Assembly: GCA_012519705.1 (NCBI GenBank)
Contig: JAAYPR010000052.1
Span: 1-35,145 of the forward strand
Reading direction: 5' to 3'
Length of the DNA: 35,145 nt
Origin: Campylobacteraceae bacterium
Lineage (GTDB): Bacteria; Campylobacterota; Campylobacteria; Campylobacterales; Campylobacteraceae
Position numbers and translations under genes: made by a program. How positions within the stretch are numbered: the stretch's first letter is position 1; each line of letters begins with the position of its first letter. Shown here in pieces: positions 1 through 7,914 of the stretch. Under the pieces are notes generated by a model. That model did not search any database, was not told the DNA's origin, and was given only the letters and a program-made list of their open reading frames with translations.

Positions 1-21
1 ATTTTTCATCCTTGAAATCAT
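1..21 (-). CDS. 5' end of a minus-strand gene leaving the window
   Basis: On the minus strand an ATG at 21-19 is preceded by AAAGGAG (positions 37-31) with a 9-nt spacer, a very good ribosome binding site. The frame reads M-I-S-R-M-K-N and is open to the left edge. Only seven codons are visible, so no product can be named. The gene would be divergent from the lipoprotein gene at 390, which makes 22-389 a two-way promoter region. A chance ribosome binding site in AT-rich DNA is possible. Confidence 0.4.
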
Positions 22-389
22 AGTTTAAAGCTCCTTTGTTAGAGCTTAACTTTAATTGAGCCTTTATTTAATTTTAGCTGAATTCTAGTTTAAACTATCT
101 ATATTTTTAAAGAATTTTATTTAAATTTTTAAATTTATATATTTTACTAATAATTCTTGTTAAATATCCTAGATACCTAGTTTATATGTTACATTTACGT
201 AACTATTCAAGATAATTATTATATATAAAAATATTATAAATAATATAAATTATAAATATACAACATCTGTTTACTTAAATTTAACAAATTTAACAAATTT
301 TTAAGTTATATATAAGTAATAAAAGGAGATAATCTATTCTACTAAATTAATCATTTAGTAAATTTTATTATAGTAAAAGGATTTGTTAA
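22..389. other. AT-rich divergent intergenic region
   Basis: This stretch holds no convincing gene, tRNA or stable RNA. It is extremely AT-rich, with runs such as TATATAAAAATATTAT and two copies of AAATTTAAC around 277-296. GTTAC (188-192) and GTAAC (199-203) form a short inverted repeat. A TATAAG at 311-316 could be a -10 element for the lipoprotein gene. An AAAAGGAGA at 320-328 looks like a ribosome binding site but no start codon follows it at a useful distance. The region probably holds the promoters of two divergent genes. Confidence 0.5.
340..360. promoter_or_regulatory. 8-bp inverted repeat upstream of the lipoprotein gene
   Basis: TACTAAAT (340-347) and ATTTAGTA (353-360) are perfect inverted arms around a 5-nt spacer, 30 nt before the start codon at 390. 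The site could be an operator or a small leader hairpin. In DNA this AT-rich an 8-bp match may be chance. Confidence 0.3.
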
Positions 390-821
390 ATGCGTAAAAA
401 AATAGTTTCAGCACTAACCTGTGCTCTACTTTTAGCTGGTTGTGGTAGTAAAATAAACGAGGAAGACCCTATTGATGTTTTATATAACTTCATCTTACTT
501 TGCGAAGAAGGAAAGTTAGAAGATGCTGAAAAACTTCTTGCCGAAAATCATAAAATCGTCAATCTTAGAGTATTTAAAAGAGAGATGGATAACCCAAAAG
601 ACCTTCTATATATAGACTATGACTATAAAGGAAACGACGATGTTTTAGAACTCACCTTTGAGCATCTAAAAGAGATGAGCAGTCCAACTATAGCAGTAGT
701 TAAAATGAACTCTAACTATAAAAAACAACGCCATCAATTTGAAAAAAATGTAGTTCTTCATATGGAAAATGCAAAATGGAGAATTTATGACTTCAAATTT
801 GGCCCTGTTAGAGTTGATTAA
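390..821 (+). CDS. small putative lipoprotein, DUF4878-like
   Basis: This is a 143-residue protein with a lipoprotein signal: K/R-rich start, hydrophobic stretch, then the lipobox LLAGC with Cys18 as the predicted lipidated residue. It should be anchored to a membrane on the periplasmic side. After the lipobox, the segment around residues 27-48 (VLYNFILLCEEGKLEDAEKL) and the aromatic C-terminal end (KWRIYDF) recall the NTF2-like DUF4878 lipoproteins, a family of unknown function. That match is from memory and is weak. The start is supported by AAAAGGA at 375-381. The gene lies alone, 85 bp ahead of ccsBA in the same direction and without an obvious terminator between, so cotranscription is possible. 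No function can be assigned. Confidence 0.8.
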   Translation: MRKKIVSALTCALLLAGCGSKINEEDPIDVLYNFILLCEEGKLEDAEKLLAENHKIVNLRVFKREMDNPKDLLYIDYDYKGNDDVLELTFEHLKEMSSPTIAVVKMNSNYKKQRHQFEKNVVLHMENAKWRIYDFKFGPVRVD

Positions 822-906
822 TATAATTTAATGTTTGTAAATATTATATTTTAGATTTTATATTATTATACCGATTTATTTAGTACAAAACTTAAGGAAA
901 AAAGTA

Positions 907-3900
907 ATGCCGAAATTTTTAAAGGTTTTTTTTAGTATGGGTTCTATGGTAGCCCTAATTATAGTCTTTGCTATTGCTTCTGCTGCCGCGACGATAGTTG
1001 AAAGCTTGCAAGGAACTGACGCAGCTGTTGCATACATATATGGAGCTAGATGGTTTCATGCGATAATGCTGCTTTTAGTTATAAATTTAGTTTATAACTT
1101 CTTTAAATTTAAGATGTATAGTCCAAAAAAGCTTCCATCTTTTATTTTCCACTTTAGTTTTGTTGTCATCTTTATAGGTGCTGCTATGACTCACTTCCTA
1201 GGTAGAGAAGGTTCGATGAGGATAAGAGAAAACTCTCAAACAAACTTAGTTTCTACTAGAGAAATTTACATCCAGCTTATGGGTAAAGATAATAAAGGCA
1301 ACAGAATTTCAAGTGATTTACAAAAATATATAGCTACAAATGAGAAAAATAGCTTCTCTTTAGAGCTTGATACAGGCGATAAAGAGGCTAAGCTAGAGTA
1401 TAAAGAGCTTGTTTTAAACGCTGAAGTTGGCTGGGTAAGTGCTAAAAATGGCGAGCCGATTTTAGAGCTACTTTTCTCAGACTCAAAAAACAGAAGAGAT
1501 GTTTTGTTTAAAGATAAGCACGTTATCCCAATCGGCGATTTGGACATCGCTTTTAACACTGAACCAAAACAACGCCACTTTATAAAAATAGCTGTAAAAG
1601 ATGATAAGTTTTACATAAGCACAAACCAAAGCATAAAATACTTTGAAATGGCAACAGGCAAAGAAGGCATGCTTCCAAGAAATGAGGAAGTTCTTTTTGA
1701 TGATAAAACACTATATACAATAGATGGTGTAAATTTCTCACCAACTACAATGCTTGCTTCTGGTGCGTTGGGAGTAAAAGAGGTTCCTATGAGCGTTCAA
1801 GGAAGCAACGCTATAGTGGCGGATTTAACATATAACGGCGAAACAAAAGAGGTGTTTGCACTATTTGGGCATTTCCCTAGAAACTTTGAAGTTGGGGGCG
1901 AGGAGTTTGGCTTTGGCTGGGCACCTAAGATACTAGAACTTCCATTTACTATCTATCTAAAAGACTTTATAATGGAGAGATACCCTGGTTCAAACTCGCC
2001 ATCTGGATATAAAAGCCAAGTGACAGTTATAGACGGGGATGAGAAATTTGACTATGAAATTTATATGAATAACGTACTTGATTATGGCGGATATAGATTT
2101 TTCCAAAGCTCATATGATCAAGATGAAAAAGGAACGATTTTGTCTGTGAACAAAGACCCGGGTAAAATACCTACTTATATAGGATATATTCTTCTATCTT
2201 TAGGTATGTTTTTAAACTTCTTTAACAAAAACTCAAGATTTTTAAAACTTGCTAGACTTATCGATGAGAGTAGTGCTAGAGAGAAAAAACCAAAAGCACC
2301 AAAAGAGAACAAAGGTGCTAAAAAAGCGTTAGCATCTATCGCTATAGCTTTTGTTGCTTTGTTTAGTGCGAGTGACTTAAGTGCAAATGAGCTTCCAAAC
2401 ATAGACAAAGCTCACGCTGAAAAACTAAGAACCCTTGTAGTTCAAGGCTTTGATGGAAGAATGGAGCCACTTGATACTATGGCAAAAGACGTTCTTAGAA
2501 AAGTGTATAGAAGTGATAATTACGAAGGGTTTAACCACACTCAAACTATACTTTCTATAATGGTAAACCCAGATAAATGGAGAGATAGAGAGTTTGTAAG
2601 CGTAAAAGATGATGAGCTTAAAAAACTTCTTGGGATGAGAGAAGACCAAACTCACGCATCATTTGATGACTTTTTTGGCATAGATGAGAATGGTAAGTCA
2701 TTTTATAAACTAGGTCTTGCGGCGGAAGAGACTCATAGAAAAAACCCTAACTCAAGAAATAGATTTGATAAAGAGTTAGTTAAAGTTGATGAGAGATTTA
2801 ACATCTACTACGCAACTTTAATGAGATCTATCTTTAAAATCATGCCAAAAGAAAACGACCCAAATAACGCTTGGTACTCAACTTACGGCGTTATGCTTGA
2901 CTTTAGTGGCGAAGAAGAGAAAAAAGTTAGAATGATACTTCAAAACTATATGGATCAAGTAACCCTTGCTCAAGCAAGTGGAAACTGGGTCGAGGCTGAT
3001 AAAGCACTAGATTTAATAAAAGCATATCAGAAAAAGGTCGGTGCAGCGGTAGTGCCATCGGATAATAAGCTTAAATTTGAAGTTATGTTTAACGATATGG
3101 AAATTTTCAAACGCTTGATGCCTGTGTATTTACTAGCTGGTTTTGCACTTCTTATCTTTGTTTTCTTAAGGATGATGAGTCCAAACCTAAACCTAACCTT
3201 TGCGGTTAAAAGCGTTTACCTTGTAAATATACTAGCGTTTTTAATGCACACATTTGGGCTTGGGCTTAGGTGGTATATAGGTGGATATGCTCCTTGGTCT
3301 AACACTTATGAGTCTTTGGTCTATATAGCGTGGGCGTTGTCGCTAAGTGGGATAATATTTTCTAGAACATCGGCGATTTCACTCTCGCTTACATCTATAA
3401 TGGCGGGTATTACGCTATTTGTTGCACATTTAAGTGGAATCGACCCGCAAATTACAACGCTAGTTCCGGTTCTTAACTCATACTGGCTGACAATCCACGT
3501 TTCTGTCATCACAGCAAGCTATGGATTCTTTGGTTTAAGTATGCTACTTGGTGGGTTTACCCTGCTTCTGTTTATCTTGAAAAAACCAGGAACGGATGGG
3601 GAGCTTTCAAGAAATATCTTAGAAGCAACTAGGATAAATGAGATGAGTGTAATACTTGGACTTTGTCTTCTTACAGTTGGAAACTTCCTTGGTGGAGTTT
3701 GGGCGAATGAGAGCTGGGGAAGATACTGGGGTTGGGATAGTAAAGAGACTTGGTCACTGATTACTATCTTAGTTTACACAGTAGTAACTCATATGAGATT
3801 TTTAAAAGGTGCAAACTCGCAGTATTGGTACGCAGTAGCTTCTATGTTTGCATTCTGGAGCGTTATGATGACATACTTTGGGGTTAACTTCTACCTTGCA

Positions 3901-4026
3901 GGACTTCATAGTTATGCAAGTGGGGATCCGATTCCAGTGCCTACTTCGATATGGGTAACTATGGTTGTCATGGTAATCCTAGCGGTGCTTGCATTCTTTA
4001 AAAGAAAAGACGCAAAAAGACTCTAA
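907..4026 (+). CDS. ccsBA: cytochrome c synthase CcsBA (fused ResB/ResC, System II)
   Basis: CcsBA exports haem and attaches it to the CXXCH motifs of c-type cytochromes at the periplasmic face of the inner membrane. The 1039 residues are a ResB/CcsB half fused to a ResC/CcsA half, the arrangement usual in Campylobacter and Helicobacter. Three helices lie near residues 10-30, 50-68 and 78-98, followed by a large periplasmic ResB domain and a helix near 422-438. A Lys-rich cytoplasmic loop follows, then a signal-peptide-like helix at about 473-493, a second periplasmic domain, and a helical bundle from about 739. The tryptophan-rich haem-handling WWD motif (ESWGRYWGWDSKETW) is at about 931-948. 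Start supported by AAGGAAAAAAGTAATG. The gene ends at a strong hairpin. It has full family length and no frameshift. Confidence 0.95.
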   Translation: MPKFLKVFFSMGSMVALIIVFAIASAAATIVESLQGTDAAVAYIYGARWFHAIMLLLVINLVYNFFKFKMYSPKKLPSFIFHFSFVVIFIGAAMTHFLGREGSMRIRENSQTNLVSTREIYIQLMGKDNKGNRISSDLQKYIATNEKNSFSLELDTGDKEAKLEYKELVLNAEVGWVSAKNGEPILELLFSDSKNRRDVLFKDKHVIPIGDLDIAFNTEPKQRHFIKIAVKDDKFYISTNQSIKYFEMATGKEGMLPRNEEVLFDDKTLYTIDGVNFSPTTMLASGALGVKEVPMSVQGSNAIVADLTYNGETKEVFALFGHFPRNFEVGGEEFGFGWAPKILELPFTIYLKDFIMERYPGSNSPSGYKSQVTVIDGDEKFDYEIYMNNVLDYGGYRFFQSSYDQDEKGTILSVNKDPGKIPTYIGYILLSLGMFLNFFNKNSRFLKLARLIDESSAREKKPKAPKENKGAKKALASIAIAFVALFSASDLSANELPNIDKAHAEKLRTLVVQGFDGRMEPLDTMAKDVLRKVYRSDNYEGFNHTQTILSIMVNPDKWRDREFVSVKDDELKKLLGMREDQTHASFDDFFGIDENGKSFYKLGLAAEETHRKNPNSRNRFDKELVKVDERFNIYYATLMRSIFKIMPKENDPNNAWYSTYGVMLDFSGEEEKKVRMILQNYMDQVTLAQASGNWVEADKALDLIKAYQKKVGAAVVPSDNKLKFEVMFNDMEIFKRLMPVYLLAGFALLIFVFLRMMSPNLNLTFAVKSVYLVNILAFLMHTFGLGLRWYIGGYAPWSNTYESLVYIAWALSLSGIIFSRTSAISLSLTSIMAGITLFVAHLSGIDPQITTLVPVLNSYWLTIHVSVITASYGFFGLSMLLGGFTLLLFILKKPGTDGELSRNILEATRINEMSVILGLCLLTVGNFLGGVWANESWGRYWGWDSKETWSLITILVYTVVTHMRFLKGANSQYWYAVASMFAFWSVMMTYFGVNFYLAGLHSYASGDPIPVPTSIWVTMVVMVILAVLAFFKRKDAKRL

Positions 4027-4034
4027 TACTAAAA

Positions 4035-4080
4035 GCCAAATTTAAGCAGTCCAAAAGCTTAAATTTGGCACTCTCTTTTT
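4035..4080 (+). terminator. rho-independent terminator of ccsBA
   Basis: GCCAAATTTAAGC (4035-4047) and GCTTAAATTTGGC (4057-4069) form a perfect 13-bp stem with a 9-nt loop, followed by CTCTCTTTTT up to 4080. The T run touches the aat start codon at 4081, so the hairpin occupies the place where an aat ribosome binding site would be. Confidence 0.85.
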
Positions 4081-4743
4081 ATGATTTACAAATTTCCAAA
4101 CCCAAACTTAGCTCCTAAAAATGCTCCAGCCTGCATGGGCGGAAACTTAAGTCCTGAAATGCTAATAAGTGCTTATAAACAGTCTTATTTCCCTTGGTTT
4201 TTAGAAAACGAGCCAATACTTTGGTGGACTCCAGACCCAAGATGCGTTATCTTTCCTAATGAGATAAAAGTTAGAAAAAGCACAAAACCATATCTAAAAA
4301 AATACGAAGTTAAGTTTAGTTCAAATTTTGAGAGTTTGATAAATTTATGTTTTGAAGTTAGAAAAAAAGAGGGGCTTACTTGGCTAAGTCAAGATATAGT
4401 TAAAGCTTACACAGAGTTAGCAAATTTAGGCATCGCTCATAGCGTTGAAGTTTATGATGATGGCGAGCTTGTAGGCGGGCTTTATGGGCTGATTTTTGGT
4501 AAGATGTTTTGCGGAGAGAGTATGGTAAGCATAAAAAAGGAGGCTTCAAAAGTAGCTTTGATCTACTTATGCAAAACTTTAGAAAAATATGGGTTTTTAA
4601 TAGACTCTCAAGTTACAAATGAGCACTTGCTTTTTATGGGGGCAAGGGAGCTAGAAAGAACTGATTTTTTAAAACTTCATAAAACTCTTATAAATGACTC
4701 ATTAAATTTGGATTTTAAAAACTTAAAACCTATTTATAACTAA
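4081..4743 (+). CDS. aat: leucyl/phenylalanyl-tRNA--protein transferase
   Basis: Aat moves Leu or Phe from aminoacyl-tRNA to the N-terminus of proteins beginning with Arg or Lys, which marks them for ClpS/ClpAP degradation (N-degron pathway) in the cytoplasm. The 220 residues match the family in length and in signature stretches: GGNLSPEMLISAY, YFPWF, WWTPDPRCVIFP near the N-terminus and GELVGGLYG, FCGESM, DSQVTNEHL further on. The ATG at 4081 gives the expected N-terminus. An in-frame TAA at 4060-4062 blocks any longer version apart from an unlikely ATT. No Shine-Dalgarno sequence precedes the start: the 12 bases before it are the tail of the ccsBA terminator. Translation may be leaderless or start weakly. 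ftsI follows after 49 bp with its own promoter. Confidence 0.93.
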   Translation: MIYKFPNPNLAPKNAPACMGGNLSPEMLISAYKQSYFPWFLENEPILWWTPDPRCVIFPNEIKVRKSTKPYLKKYEVKFSSNFESLINLCFEVRKKEGLTWLSQDIVKAYTELANLGIAHSVEVYDDGELVGGLYGLIFGKMFCGESMVSIKKEASKVALIYLCKTLEKYGFLIDSQVTNEHLLFMGARELERTDFLKLHKTLINDSLNLDFKNLKPIYN

Positions 4744-4761
4744 ATTCTAAGAATAAATTTA

Positions 4762-4788
4762 TATAATACTTCCATTAAATTTAGGAAA
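4762..4788 (+). promoter_or_regulatory. promoter -10 and ribosome binding site of ftsI
   Basis: A perfect TATAAT lies at 4762-4767 and AGGAAA at 4783-4788, 4 nt before the ATG at 4793. A start about 7 nt after the -10 would give a leader near 20 nt. No clear -35 is seen, which is usual for Campylobacter sigma-70 promoters. Confidence 0.6.
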
Positions 4789-4792
4789 TCAG

Positions 4793-6595
4793 ATGGATAA
4801 AAAAAATAGACTAAGAACAGTTCTTATCGTAGGCTTTACAATTCTTACTTTAACTATGTTTTTAATGGCTGCATTTTACTGGTCAAGTGCTAAAAGAAAT
4901 TTACCAAAACTAGAAAGTAGCGATAGAAGCAGTGCTATAAGAGGAAGCATTATAAGTAAAGATGGATTTTTAGTAGCAAACTCTCAAAAACTTTATAAAG
5001 CTGAGATTGACACTAGAAGCATTGATAGAGATAAACTTGATCTTTTTGTAAAACTCTACACTATATACACTAACGATAGTCCAAAAAGAGTTTTGGATTT
5101 AATTAAAAAAACAGAAGGAAGGGTTGTTTTATCCTACAAAATAAGCCCAAAAGTAGCTATGCAGTTAAAAGAGCTTGCTAGGCTTCTTTATCAAAAAAAG
5201 GTTTTTATCTCATTTCCTACAAAAGATGGAAGATTTAACCCGCCTATTGGTATGAGCATAATCGAAAGCGGGGAAAACAGAGAGTATATCGCAAAGGATA
5301 GCATGAGTCCATTTCTAGGCTATACAAAAAAAGTAGAAGTTGATGGTATAACTAGAGCTCACGGGGTTAAAGGCGTTGAGGAGTTTTATGACTACTATCT
5401 GTCTGCTTCTAAAGATAGCATAACAAAAGGTCCTAGAGATATAGCAAATAACATCATTTTAGAAAAAAGCTCTATTAAATCTAAGAAAATAGATGGCTAT
5501 AACGTTGTTTTAAATATCCCTCTAAATTTCCAAACAAAAATAGAAATTCTACTTAGCCAAAGAGCTAAACAGTATGATGCTGAGGAGATCGTAGTAGGCA
5601 TACTAGACTCAAAAACTGGTGAAATTTTAACCCTAGCGACATCAAAAAGATATAATCCTGAAAAGATTAGAAAAGAAGACTATAGTGCTATGAACCTAAC
5701 AGCTACTGAACATGCTTATGAGCCAGGCTCTATCATAAAACCTATTATGTTTTCCATAGCTTATGAAAACGGCTTAGTTAGGCTAGATGAGAAGATAAAC
5801 ACTCATAATGGTAGATATAAATTGGGCTCTAGAACTATAACCGACACAAACCCACAACCAAGCCTTAGTGCGATGGATGTTATAGCAAAGTCATCAAATA
5901 TCGGAATGATAGAGATAATAAATAGAGTTGATAATATGACTCTTTATGAAGGACTTGTAAATTTCAATCTATCTAAAAAAACAGGGATTGATCTAAACCA
6001 CGAACAAGTTGGAAATATCCCAAGCTTAAGCTCACTAAAAAACGTCTCAAACAAAGCAACTATAAGCTATGGATATGGTTTACAAACAACTTTTATGCAA
6101 ATTTTAAGTGCCTTTACTGCATTTAATAATGACGGCATTATAACAACACCAAGAATTGCGATAGGACTAGAAAAAGATGGAAAACTCTACCGTGTAAACG
6201 AGCCAACAAGTAGGCAAGTTATCTCTAAAAAAACAGCTGATGATCTAAAACATGTTTTAGTTCAAGCAGTTGAGACTGGAACAGGCAGAAAAGCAAGAAC
6301 TAAAGGGCTTGAAATCGGTGGCAAAACCGGAACTGCTAGGATAGTAAAAGACGGCGAGTATGTAAGACTCTATAACAGCTCTTTTGTTGGTTTTATCAAT
6401 GACGAACATAGAAGTTTAACAATGGGGGTTTTAGTAAGAGAGCCTAAAAAAGGAAGCTATTATGCAGCTCAAAACGCCCTACCCGTTTTTAAAGAGATAA
6501 TTGATATGCTTATTCACGATGGCTATTTAACACCTAAAAAAGAAGAAGACTTTAAAGAAGTAGACCAGCAAATTCTAGATAGTATAGAAGACTAG
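4793..6595 (+). CDS. ftsI: peptidoglycan D,D-transpeptidase FtsI (PBP3, class B PBP)
   Basis: FtsI cross-links septal peptidoglycan as part of the divisome in the inner membrane and periplasm. The 600 residues have a short cytoplasmic N-terminus, one membrane helix (about 9-28), a PBP dimerisation domain beginning at RGSIISKDG (50-58), and a transpeptidase domain carrying the three active-site motifs: SIIK (Ser313-Lys316, in EPGSIIKP), SSN (367-369) and KTGT (511-514). There is no glycosyltransferase domain, so this is a class B enzyme. The motif spacing and single N-terminal anchor fit FtsI better than the elongation protein PBP2 (MrdA). It is not in a mur/dcw cluster here but stands alone behind its own promoter, between aat and hdeD. 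The last 20 residues are very acidic. Confidence 0.92.
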   Translation: MDKKNRLRTVLIVGFTILTLTMFLMAAFYWSSAKRNLPKLESSDRSSAIRGSIISKDGFLVANSQKLYKAEIDTRSIDRDKLDLFVKLYTIYTNDSPKRVLDLIKKTEGRVVLSYKISPKVAMQLKELARLLYQKKVFISFPTKDGRFNPPIGMSIIESGENREYIAKDSMSPFLGYTKKVEVDGITRAHGVKGVEEFYDYYLSASKDSITKGPRDIANNIILEKSSIKSKKIDGYNVVLNIPLNFQTKIEILLSQRAKQYDAEEIVVGILDSKTGEILTLATSKRYNPEKIRKEDYSAMNLTATEHAYEPGSIIKPIMFSIAYENGLVRLDEKINTHNGRYKLGSRTITDTNPQPSLSAMDVIAKSSNIGMIEIINRVDNMTLYEGLVNFNLSKKTGIDLNHEQVGNIPSLSSLKNVSNKATISYGYGLQTTFMQILSAFTAFNNDGIITTPRIAIGLEKDGKLYRVNEPTSRQVISKKTADDLKHVLVQAVETGTGRKARTKGLEIGGKTGTARIVKDGEYVRLYNSSFVGFINDEHRSLTMGVLVREPKKGSYYAAQNALPVFKEIIDMLIHDGYLTPKKEEDFKEVDQQILDSIED

Positions 6596-6703
6596 ATTTT
6601 ATTTAAATTTGAAAATTTAACGCTAATTTTGGTCTCTAAATTCAAAGTGTAATTATAAATACATATTTTTCTTAAAATTTACTTTTTATTTGTGTATAAG
6701 GCG

Positions 6704-6738
6704 TATAATCTTGAGTAATATAAATTACACTTAAGGAG
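6704..6738 (+). promoter_or_regulatory. promoter -10 and ribosome binding site of the HdeD-like gene
   Basis: A perfect TATAAT lies at 6704-6709 within GGCGTATAATC. A strong AAGGAG at 6733-6738 is 6 nt before the ATG at 6745. The leader would be about 30 nt. No good -35 is seen at the classical spacing. Confidence 0.6.
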
Positions 6739-6744
6739 AAAAAA

Positions 6745-7359
6745 ATGAAAGTTTTTGAGGGAAGGTTTTTAGACATTGTTGCAAAAGATTGGTGGGTTAT
6801 CCTACTAAGGGGTATAGTTGCTGTACTTTTTGGTATAGCTCTATTTTTTGTGCCTGAAGCTGGGGTTCTTACTTTTGTATTTCTTTTTGCCTTTATGGCT
6901 CTTTTTGATGGGGCTTTGGGAATTTACATAGGTATAGACTCAAGGAAGGAAGTTAAAAAATGGTGGGTCATACTCTTAGGCGGGATTGCAGGGGTTATCG
7001 CTGGAATATTAAGCCTAATTTTCCCTATAAATGCCGCTTTGGTTCTGTTTCTTTTCATATCTGCTTGGATAATAGCAGTTGGAATTTCTCAAATAGTTGC
7101 TGCGATAGAGCTAAGAAAAGAGATAGAAAATGAGTGGCTTATAATAATTTCTGGAGCTCTATCTATAATAGCAGGTATAATTTTAATAGCAAACCCGCTC
7201 TCTGGAACCTTGGCTCTTGTTTGGTTGTCTGCTGGTTTTGCTGTTGCTTATGGAATCATGCTAATAATAGCTTCTTTTAAGTTTAGAAAAATCAAAAAAG
7301 AGCTAGATAAAGAAAGAGATAACGGTCCTGTTGAGGTAAATATACATAAACAAGATTAA
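6745..7359 (+). CDS. HdeD-family (DUF308) membrane protein
   Basis: This 204-residue protein has six membrane helices arranged as three similar helix pairs, each introduced by a W-rich edge (DWWVILLRGIVAVLFGI, KKWWVILLGGIAGVIAGI, NEWLIIISGALSIIAGI). Such internal repetition is characteristic of the DUF308/HdeD family. E. coli HdeD is an inner-membrane protein linked to acid resistance at high cell density; the molecular mechanism is unknown, and the role here is inferred from the family only. The C-terminal 25 residues are charged and probably cytoplasmic. The gene is monocistronic, with its own -10 (6704-6709) and an inverted repeat directly after the stop codon. It borders the repeat-rich region that follows. 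Confidence 0.85.
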   Translation: MKVFEGRFLDIVAKDWWVILLRGIVAVLFGIALFFVPEAGVLTFVFLFAFMALFDGALGIYIGIDSRKEVKKWWVILLGGIAGVIAGILSLIFPINAALVLFLFISAWIIAVGISQIVAAIELRKEIENEWLIIISGALSIIAGIILIANPLSGTLALVWLSAGFAVAYGIMLIIASFKFRKIKKELDKERDNGPVEVNIHKQD

Positions 7360-7364
7360 AAAAA

Positions 7365-7392
7365 TTAGGGTGTTTGCTTTATAACACCCTAA
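7365..7392 (+). terminator. hairpin after the HdeD-like gene
   Basis: TTAGGGTGTT (7365-7374) and AACACCCTAA (7383-7392) form a perfect 10-bp stem with an 8-nt loop, 5 nt past the stop codon. The T content downstream on the plus strand is modest. On the minus strand the stem is followed by TTTTTTT, so the hairpin may also stop transcription from the right. Confidence 0.7.
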
Positions 7393-7424
7393 ACTTAAAT
7401 TTTAAAAAATTTTATCTACTAACC

Positions 7425-7465
7425 TCGTCATTGCGAGCTGGACGAAGTCCAGCGTGGCAATCCAT
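7425..7465 (+). repeat. 41-nt palindromic repeat, copy 1
   Basis: The repeat runs from TCGTCATTGCGAG through the hairpin GCTGGACGAAGTCCAGC to GGCAATCCAT. Its reverse complement matches 7915-7955 at 40 of 41 positions by direct comparison. The CGTCATTGCGAG...GGCAATCC layout is a REP-like pattern I recall from many unrelated bacterial genomes. Confidence 0.8.
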
Positions 7466-7612
7466 TTAGATAAAGCTTTAGTTAAATTTATGGTTTTTTG
7501 TTTTTAAATTTAGAATTAAAATTTTAGTTAAATTTAATAGTTTTTTCTTTTTGAATCTATAATTAGAATTTATCAAAGTAGAAATCTTATAAATTCTTTA
7601 AACTTTTGTTTG

Positions 7613-7694
7613 ATGGATTTTACTTCGCTACGCTCGTAACTGCCGAGACGCATTCGCTGCAGACGCTTCGTCACTTCGCTCCTCGCAATGACGA
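7613..7694 (-). repeat. palindromic repeat, copy 2 (long interior)
   Basis: The repeat is in inverted orientation: ATGGATTT at 7613-7620 and TCGCAATGACGA at 7683-7694. The 62-nt interior is richer in G+C and contains several CTTCG/CGCT motifs, unlike the compact copies. It may be a nested or rearranged copy. Confidence 0.6.
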
Positions 7695-7783
7695 CTCTGA
7701 TGGATTTAGAGTTCTTTTTACTTGTAGAATTTTTATATTCTATATAAAAACCTTGATTCTATTATAAATTTTATCTACCAACA

Positions 7784-7815
7784 TCGTCATTGCGAACGAC
7801 AGTGAAGCAATCCAT
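7784..7815 (+). repeat. palindromic repeat, copy 3 (short)
   Basis: The copy reads TCGTCATTGCGA then ACGACAGTGAA then GCAATCCAT. It keeps both conserved ends but has a short interior in place of the hairpin of copy 1. Confidence 0.7.
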
Positions 7816-7914
7816 TTGAATAAATTTTAAATAAAACTACTGGTTGATTTTTTATAAAATCATCTACAAAATTTTCTCAAGTAGAAAACTTGTAAATTTA
7901 TCAAGTTTTTATGT

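Larger units (their letters stand above)
7411..7694. repeat. MITE-like unit A bounded by inverted repeats
   Basis: The unit begins TTTATCTACTAAC and TCGTCATTGCGA (7425-7436) and ends TCGCAATGACGA (7683-7694), its exact inverse. The left repeat island (7425-7465) contains the hairpin GCTGGAC-GAA-GTCCAGC. The right island (7613-7694) is longer and carries a different G+C-richer interior. The AT-rich core between them encodes nothing. The first 26 nt match the start of unit B at 24 positions, so A and B look like diverged copies of one element. Confidence 0.65.

Noticed and set aside
211-224. Fur-box-like GATAATTATTATAT
   Set aside because: Only half of the palindrome matches, and such words are expected often in DNA of this composition.
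369-374. TATAGT as promoter -10 of the lipoprotein gene
   Set aside because: It would start the RNA at about 381, inside or after the ribosome binding site at 375-381, so it is too close to the ATG at 390.
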